Shown piece after piece: positions 1 to 64,000 of a stretch of DNA of 64,000 bases (position 1 is its first letter; every line of letters starts with the position of its first letter). The DNA comes from Paralvinella palmiformis (taxonomy: Eukaryota; Annelida; Polychaeta; Terebellida; Alvinellidae): NCBI GenBank assembly GCA_025642065.1, contig JAODUP010000456.1, positions 561,501-625,500 on the forward strand. Reading direction: 5' to 3'. A program made the position numbers and the translations under genes. The notes under the pieces were generated by a model, which did not search any database, had not been told where the DNA came from, and saw only the letters and a program-made list of their open reading frames with translations.

Positions 1-372
1 CATTCAAAAGTGTCTTCTCATTGTAAATGGTAAAGTAGTCAACAGACTTTACCTTTGTCAAAAGAATCAAGGACACGTTTTCAGTGAATTCTTCAAATTA
101 TATTTGTGTTGTTATAATTTATTTTGGCTCCAAAACAAAATTATTTCTGAATACCATTATCAATGGTAACCATGCTAATTCTATGGAATATACTACCTAT
201 ATACTCGTGTATAAGTCGTTTATTTTGGTAGCGACATATTAATTTTTCAGCCATCCTGGACACACAACACTATAGGATTCACCCCAATAATAGCCAGAGT
301 CAGAATCAAATGTCACATTGCTGCCTACTAAATCATTATTATTCAATAAATAACAATTAATTAATAAATAAC

Positions 373-373
373 A

Positions 374-420
<47 letters not shown>

Positions 421-445
421 CATATATATCATATATAACAATACA

Positions 446-482
<37 letters not shown>

Positions 483-502
483 ATATACATGTTATTATAT
501 TC

Positions 503-543
<41 letters not shown>

Positions 544-611
544 TTGATTTATATATTGTATTATTATTATTATATATATTATATATATATATATTATATA
601 TATAATAGGAA

Positions 612-650
<39 letters not shown>
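373..650. repeat. Complex (TA)n tracts
   Basis: Several (TA)n runs separated by short AT-rich spacers. The long 160-codon minus-strand frame here (YIYIYI) is an artefact of the repeat. Confidence 0.95.
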
Positions 651-653
<3 letters not shown>

Positions 654-699
654 CGGTGGAAAATTGATACTGATATATTTATGACGCACTTGCCGACAC

Positions 700-1200
700 C
701 ATGAGTTTGAAATGAAAGCAAAATTCGTACAATGCACAGTTTAAGTTAAAAGTCATTAAGTTTGCCAAAGAAAACAACAAATCTGCTGCAGACAGACATT
801 TTGCTGTTAGTGAAAAACTAGTGAGAGACTGGAGAAAGCAGAAGAAATATTTATTTTAAATGCTGAGGATGAAAGGGCGAAACGTTACGGAGTTAGTCCG
901 TAAATCAAATTAGAGACAGCTTTGAATGATTGGAGTATCGCCACAATGGATATATCGTCACCAGAATGATGATACGGATACAGGCTATCAAGTCCACTCG
1001 GGACAAGCAATACGAGGTAGAGACTGGATTCAAAGCTTCCTGGGATGGTGTAGCTGGTTTATGAATCGGTGTGGACTTACACTGGGACAGAGGACGCACG
1101 TGAGATTCCGGATTACGACTGATTCAGTTTTTTCTCAGATGATGAGAACGATTAAGATTTTGAGGGATTTTAAACCAATATCGTAAAATGCATGAAAAAC
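700..1200 (+). pseudogene. Decayed pogo-like transposase relic (DNA-binding half)
   Basis: Three frames carry pieces in collinear order. At 717-857 the peptide [20 protein letters not shown] then KSAADRHFAVSEKLVRDWRK matches a Brinker/pogo N-terminal helix-turn-helix. Around 940-1030 IVTRMMIRIQAIKSTRDKQY matches the CENP-B-type HTH linker, and 1033-1110 GWCSWFMNRCGLTLGQRTHV matches its end. Frameshifts and a TAA near 857 break the protein, and no DDE domain follows. It is a dead insertion in the intron after dynein exon 50. Whether it is the same family as the element at 62-64 kb cannot be judged because that copy's N-terminus is missing. Confidence 0.8.
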
Positions 1201-1773
1201 TTAGTTTTGGTGTATAACACGCAGGAGAAATCAGCATCATTTTGTCCGTAATTATGTATGACGTGTATGACAGCATGATACAGATTTCATAATTGCTTCG
1301 ATGTTGTATTTAATAAACAAACTTCTCTCAATTGTGAGCAGTGATTTATATTGTTTTTCTTTAAACGTTGAGCATAGCACTAAGGAAAGAATTACGGGGT
1401 CAAAAACCGACCTCGACTTATATGTGAGATTTAAGTCCTATCAAGTTTCTGTTACAAAATTACTCTGGATCTGCTGTATGTCTACAAGATGTAATTTATA
1501 TATTGTTACAAGAGATGATAACTTATAAATGTAACATGAAAAAGATAATGATCAATCAAGATTTACTGAACTAACATAAAAATGGTGTAATAACATAACT
1601 TTGTTAAAATTATTTTTCTATTGATCAAATACAAATAATGATGATTTATATGAATCAGTCATTATAAGGCGATTAATTATGATGTACACCATAATACAAG
1701 TTTTAATAATGAGAAGTGATGACATCATAGAAAATAGATCACATAAACCATTTTTGGTTATTATATCACTGAC

Positions 1774-59768
<57,995 letters not shown>

Positions 59769-60354
59769 CTGGAAATAAATTACAAATGCTATAAGCAAAC
59801 TGTCTCACCTAACTCATGCTCTCTGTAGGCTTCGGTCTTTTTTTACATGTGTGTGTGTGAGACTTTGAGAGAAATATCTAAAAAAATACACAAATTTTCT
59901 AATATAAAGTGTATGATTATCAGTATTCCTTAATGAATATGCAGGATGCAAAAGAAGAACCTACTTGGCACTTGAGGTGGATAGAAATATTACCTAAAGC
60001 TGGCTATGTTTATCAACGATGAACTGTTGATGACAACTTGTAGATTTAACATCAGTAAACGTGATTATGGTACAATTTAATCATATAAAAGCTATTTAAT
60101 TCAGTAACAATAAGGACTCTCCAGTAATATTGCGACAACATTTAGCCAGGATCATGACTAAGACAGTCGATGACACTGTAAAATGATGACACTTTAAATG
60201 ATGTTTCCTATGAGATGATGTTTGATGATAATAAAGAATGATAGCATTCATGAGGAAGAATGAGTGAATCCTTTATTTACCCTCATCACTGTTTACACAT
60301 GAGATATATAGTTAAGGGGCTATTACAGAGGGAAATGAGATTATCAGATGAAAG

Positions 60355-60440
60355 AAACGTCATACACGGGTAATACTGGGATTTGAACCCAATCCTGGAG
60401 ATATGCACTACAACTGTTCTACAAGCGTTCTGCTGTTGAG
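60355..60440 (-). mobile_element. tRNA-like SINE head fragment
   Basis: In reverse complement, CCAGGATTGGGTTCAAATCC closely matches a B box and is preceded by GTAGAACAGTTGTAGTGC. No body recurs elsewhere in the window. Confidence 0.4.
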
Positions 60441-60996
60441 AGGTTTAACCGACAGAAAAGGACACTGAATGGCCTAAATTATGCCAATGTGTTGTTAAAT
60501 AACATTCATCCATCCATTTAACTGACAGAAAGATATTCATTCAGCGAGTCAACCATTGTTTTGTATTCTGCCAATAATAAACAATAAAAACATGTTGGTC
60601 AACATACAACGAATGAAGTCACAGATATATGAAAATAACATGGATGCTAAAAACCTTCTGGTTGGTAAATACTGTTAGCTTATGTCATACCCTGGATATG
60701 TAATGGCTATGTTTTCATTAAATTGGAAATAACTAAAATTCACAAATATTTTCTTTAGCCACCGAGCTTGAACAACCCAGTCCACTCACAAAAACAAGTT
60801 AAAGGAATGACCCATCTAAGTTTCGATGTCATTCCAAGAATATATAATACGACAGGAATGTCCACATACTGCTGCCTATAATGTCTTTCTTTTTACTGAT
60901 TTAAGTGATGGGAAAGTAGTTTCTCAACTTTTCACTTGGAGCAGCACTGATTTCACCATATTTGGTGAGGTTGAAATGTTGATAACATCATACAAA

Positions 60997-61187
60997 CTTG
61001 AGTATACAACACATGCTGCCATCATAGGCACAAAGCGTTACTCAAACACATAGCCATCTCGTCCTGTCAGGTACTGATTTTTTTATGGATGAGTGAACCA
61101 GTCGCCACATGACGGCATTGCAGCTCACGGAGCCTCAAACCAGCGACCATTCGGCTACACTCTAACTAACTGCGCTATCACGGATCA
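60997..61187 (-). mobile_element. SINE family C, copy 3, best-preserved head
   Basis: In reverse complement it starts GTGATAGCGCAGTTAGTTAG (A-box-like) and continues GGTCGCTGGTTTGAGGC (B-box-like), then the shared body. It lies about 1.3 kb upstream of the dynein start exon and belongs to the same family as 3865-4115 and 48295-48545. Confidence 0.78.
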
Positions 61188-61659
61188 ATTAGATTGTTAA
61201 ACCAACCTATTCACCACCTGTCAATGAAAGTCCAAGTCACACAAGGAGCAACTAAACAATTGGATAACCTCATCATCGTATTTGATTGTTCTACTATTAT
61301 ACTATTATCATTCAACAACTACATAAGATCTCGATACTGATATTATTATTATTCCATATTTATAAATGAACGATTTATTTCTAGATTCACGTCTGAAGTT
61401 TTGCCAGAAGCTGGCAGTTTTTATTTGCATCTTGTCAAAGGAGTTTTTTTCCTTTGATGCATTCATATATATGTCTAAGACTACTAGTAATCATATAAAC
61501 AGTTATTTAGTCTGCCTAATTAACTATCAAATGTGTTTGAGTTTCATATTTTTTCTTTGAACATTATCACTTTTTTCTATCTATATTTATTATAAATTAA
61601 TCTAATATAGACCAACGTTTCTGAAGCAGACAAAAATGTTGCCAGACTGATAACTATGG

Positions 61660-61865
61660 GGTCATTCTATGCCAAATCACCCAATTTCCTATAAAAAAAG
61701 TATTTGGTCAGCATCACAGATTTTTTTAAATCACAAAAATACATCTTCAAGAAAAACTAACTCAAGAAATAATTTTAGGCTCCAAGTACAAATATTTCTG
61801 AGATATGGGCTGCTCAAAAAGGGTTGCGAACCCTTTTTGACTCATCACAAGAGCCAAAATCTAGA
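61660..61865. repeat. Probable dispersed repeat with a 12-bp-arm hairpin
   Basis: Begins GGGTCATTCTATGCCAAATC, a sequence style I associate with widely dispersed animal repeats. It contains a perfect inverted repeat TCAAAAAGGGTT-GCG-AACCCTTTTTGA at 61814-61840. No second copy in the window. Confidence 0.45.
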
Positions 61866-62274
61866 ACTAGACAATATTATTGTAAATGCCTATAATCTCA
61901 GCTTTGAATATAGATATCTAAAATTTAGCTTGTATCATATTTGTATGTAGCTCTAACATATTAAATGTTTAGTTTTGAGCTGCATTTCATATTTTCAGAA
62001 ATATTCAAGGCTGAACACCTAGAAAATATTTTAGCATCTGTATGATTTTTGTTGTAAAAGTTGGCCATTGTTGAGACCTTTTATACTTTGACTGCTGTTT
62101 CATATGCATGTTAACTTCCTTTATTCACAATTGCTGCTTTTGCTCAGTGTTTCATATTTTTCAAAAAAAACATTGAAATTAGCACATTTACCTAGTAGTT
62201 ACAGGTTGTAAACTTAATACCCTTAATCAGCATTGCTTGTCTAATTAATGCCATAAACTAGATAAGGTATATAC

Positions 62275-64000
62275 AGGTAGTCGTCGACTTACAACCTTGA
62301 TTGGTTACGACCGACCAGTTGTAAGTTGATCTAGTAGTAAGTCGGCCTATGTTATAATTACATTATGCATATTATACTGTGTAATAATATAATAATCATC
62401 TTTAAGTGATATTTTATCAACATTTTATTTATTTATTATTGCTATAACCATTGTACCGTATAGTATCACCTTTCTACACATCGTATTAAATTCAGCCTTT
62501 TTTAGTTAGTTAATTTTTACAATCTTTTTATCTTAATTTAGATATTACTGTATTTTTCTAACATTAACGGTTCCAGTACAATTTATACCATTTGTATCAT
62601 CTCTCTACACATCGTTTTGTTTCTTATTTTAACATTTATCAAACACTATATACGACAGTACAATTGGTTTAATATTTACCCAAGTGCAAAAAATATGAAA
62701 CATTTTATTGTAAACCCTATACAAAAAAAACGTCTTATTGACTGCTGGTACTTGGCTGTGGATCGGCAATGTTGTCAGCTTGGGCAGTGCATGGGACGGC
62801 CAGAGGAGTTTTTGTTTCCATGAACATGGTGAGCTTCGTCGGAATTGTTAGTTTCCTCTTCTCTTCGTAAATGTCATGATACGGACGGAATGTATTGCGT
62901 GCCATCCGCTCAATCCTCGCAAATCGTTCGACGTTTGGATCCAATCCTTCAAAATGTTTAAGAAGTTTACTCAGTAGAGATAAACCTTCTGATAATCCCT
63001 CAGCGGTGAACACCCTTTCTGACCCCATCTCCTTTTTTTTCTCTGCTGCTTCTCTCCTTTCTCCTTCTGTCACTCTTTCTTCTTCCAATTCGATTAGCTC
63101 TTCATTTGTAAGTTCTTCTGATTCTTGGCTTAGCAGCTCCTCAATATCTTCCACTTGGCACTCCAAAGAAAGGTCTTTTGCCAGTTTCACTATTTTTTCC
63201 AGAATAAATTCAAGTTCATTTTCACTGTCAAACCCAGGAAAGGTATTAACATAGCGCTTAACACACTTCTCCCAGATGCCATTCATGCAGTTCTCGGTCA
63301 CAGCCTCCCAGGCTGCTGCCAGATTCTTGATACCCTTAAGAATGTCGTACTGTTTCCAAAAGTCAAGCAATGAGAGTTCTGAGTCGGCATCTATAGCATC
63401 TACGGCTTGGGAAAAGATGGTTCGGAGATAGATCGCCTTGAAAGTAGTAACTGATCCTTGGTCCATAGGCTGCAAAATTGAAGTCGTGTTTGATGGCATA
63501 AAAACCACTTTCACATCGGGATGAAAATCAGCTAGATGAGGTGGATGTCCAGGTGCATTATCCAGTAGCAATAAAATCTTGAAAGGAATTGCTTTCTTCA
63601 AACAATATTCACGAACTTCAGGAATAAAACAATTTATAAACCAGTCTTCAAACAGTGCCTGTGTCATCCATGCTTTACGGTTAGAATGAAAGTAAACGGG
63701 CAGTGTGTGCTCGTTTACATCTTTTAACACACACAGGTTTTCTGAATGATAAATTAAGAAAGGCTTCAGCTTAAACCCCGCAATGTTCCCGCCAAGCAGC
63801 AGAGTAAGCCTGTCCTTAAATCCAGGCATGCTTTTGGCTTCTTCTTGGATGTAAGTGCATTCTGGCATACATTTCCAATACAATCCTGTTTCATCCACAT
63901 TAAATATCTGCTCGGCTAGATATCCCTCATCCGTAATTAATTCATCTAGACTGTCAACAAACTTATGTGCTCCTTCCTCATCTGAACTCATTGCTTCCCC
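62275..64000 (-). mobile_element. Tigger/pogo-family DNA transposon, 5' part cut by window end
   Basis: The left boundary is a TA dinucleotide (62273-62274) followed by CAGGTAGTCGTCGACTTACA, the typical Tigger-type terminal inverted repeat; a palindromic echo (GTTGTAAGTT ... AGTAAGTCGGC) follows within 70 bp. About 400 bp of AT-rich non-coding sequence separates this end from the stop codon of the transposase. The other end lies beyond 64000. The uninterrupted reading frame suggests a fairly recent insertion. It lies upstream of the dynein gene, outside the modelled transcript. Confidence 0.85.
62735..64000 (-). CDS. Tigger (TIGD1-like) transposase, N-terminus beyond window
   Basis: An open frame of more than 420 codons reaches the window edge; the first Met inside is at 63991. 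Counting from it, the DDE/D catalytic residues of the pogo/Tigger superfamily are Asp33 (FNVDETGLYW), Asp144 (LLLLDNAPGH) and Asp177 (ILQPMDQG), spacing DD32D. PxNTTSxLQPMDQG is diagnostic. The C-terminal third is Glu-rich and may be coiled-coil (EELIELEEER). The N-terminal CENP-B-type DNA-binding domain should lie beyond 64000. No stop or frameshift is seen, so it may encode an active enzyme or a domesticated TIGD-like gene; a nearby TIR favours a transposon. Confidence 0.92.
   Translation of the reverse strand, partial: GEAMSSDEEGAHKFVDSLDELITDEGYLAEQIFNVDETGLYWKCMPECTYIQEEAKSMPGFKDRLTLLLGGNIAGFKLKPFLIYHSENLCVLKDVNEHTLPVYFHSNRKAWMTQALFEDWFINCFIPEVREYCLKKAIPFKILLLLDNAPGHPPHLADFHPDVKVVFMPSNTTSILQPMDQGSVTTFKAIYLRTIFSQAVDAIDADSELSLLDFWKQYDILKGIKNLAAAWEAVTENCMNGIWEKCVKRYVNTFPGFDSENELEFILEKIVKLAKDLSLECQVEDIEELLSQESEELTNEELIELEEERVTEGERREAAEKKKEMGSERVFTAEGLSEGLSLLSKLLKHFEGLDPNVERFARIERMARNTFRPYHDIYEEKRKLTIPTKLTMFMETKTPLAVPCTAQADNIADPQPSTSSQ

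Larger units (their letters stand above)
1..1773 (-). other. Partial intron after exon 50
   Basis: Contains (TA)n tracts (373-650) and the pogo-like relic (700-1200). I searched for the next dynein block (DDxNMPxxDxYGxQPP) in reverse complement and saw none, so the intron extends beyond the window. Confidence 0.7.
59769..62272. other. Upstream region of the dynein gene
   Basis: About 2.5 kb between the first exon and the Tigger element. It contains SINE C copy 3, a tRNA-like fragment and the hairpin repeat at 61.7 kb. No convincing RFX X-box, TATA box or 5' UTR exon was found by eye, although a leader exon is expected because exon 1 is preceded by an acceptor. Confidence 0.5.

Noticed and set aside
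1..100. Possible next dynein exon
   Set aside because: The minus-strand reading shows no conserved AAA3 motif (DDxNMP, GxQPP), so nothing supports an exon.
239..721. 160-codon minus-strand open frame
   Set aside because: Most of it is (TA)n translated as YIYIYI; composition alone explains its length.
62895..63254. 119-codon plus-strand Ser-rich frame
   Set aside because: Antisense of the Glu-rich part of the Tigger transposase.

Overview
This is a window of an animal nuclear genome. It is AT-rich, full of (TA)n, (CA)n/(GT)n and trinucleotide microsatellites, and carries tRNA-derived SINEs, LINE relics and DNA-transposon relics. All cellular coding sequence lies on the minus strand as short exons bounded by GT-AG introns. 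The repeat style and gene content suggest an invertebrate bilaterian, perhaps a mollusc or other lophotrochozoan. That placement is inference; no sequence in the window fixes the species.

One cellular gene fills positions 59768 down to 1774: an axonemal dynein heavy chain. I rebuilt 50 consecutive coding exons. Intron phases agree across every junction. The model runs from the start Met (59731) through the tail, the linker, AAA1 (Walker A GPAGTGKT), AAA2 (GPTGGGKT) and into AAA3 (GESGTGKS), about 2841 codons. AAA4, the stalk, AAA5-6 and the C-terminus must lie left of position 1. The AAA1 P-loop falls near residue 1881, which fits the long-tailed DNAH14 type better than DNAH6 (P-loop near 1500, from memory). 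The exact orthologue needs a tree. The gene has unusual inserts: acidic and serine-rich tail segments, a Ser/Thr/Gly-rich insert before the AAA2 Walker B, and an Arg/Ser- and Lys-rich exon between AAA2 and AAA3. One linker exon (29383-29623) carries an apparent 2-bp deletion that breaks the frame.

The right end (62275-64000) holds most of a Tigger/pogo DNA transposon. Its terminal inverted-repeat end is visible and it has an uninterrupted DD32D transposase reading frame that runs off the window edge. The left end (about 700-1190) holds a decayed pogo-like transposase relic in the intron after the last visible dynein exon.

The introns contain three LINE reverse-transcriptase relics (7.7-8.5 kb, 23.0-23.8 kb, 51.2-51.8 kb), a hAT transposase C-terminal relic (57.2-57.4 kb), two or three non-autonomous hAT-like elements, at least four tRNA-derived SINE groups, an array of TTCATGAA palindromes (20.4-21.3 kb) and adjacent minisatellites (35.9-36.6 kb). 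No rRNA, authentic tRNA, CRISPR or prokaryotic feature was seen.
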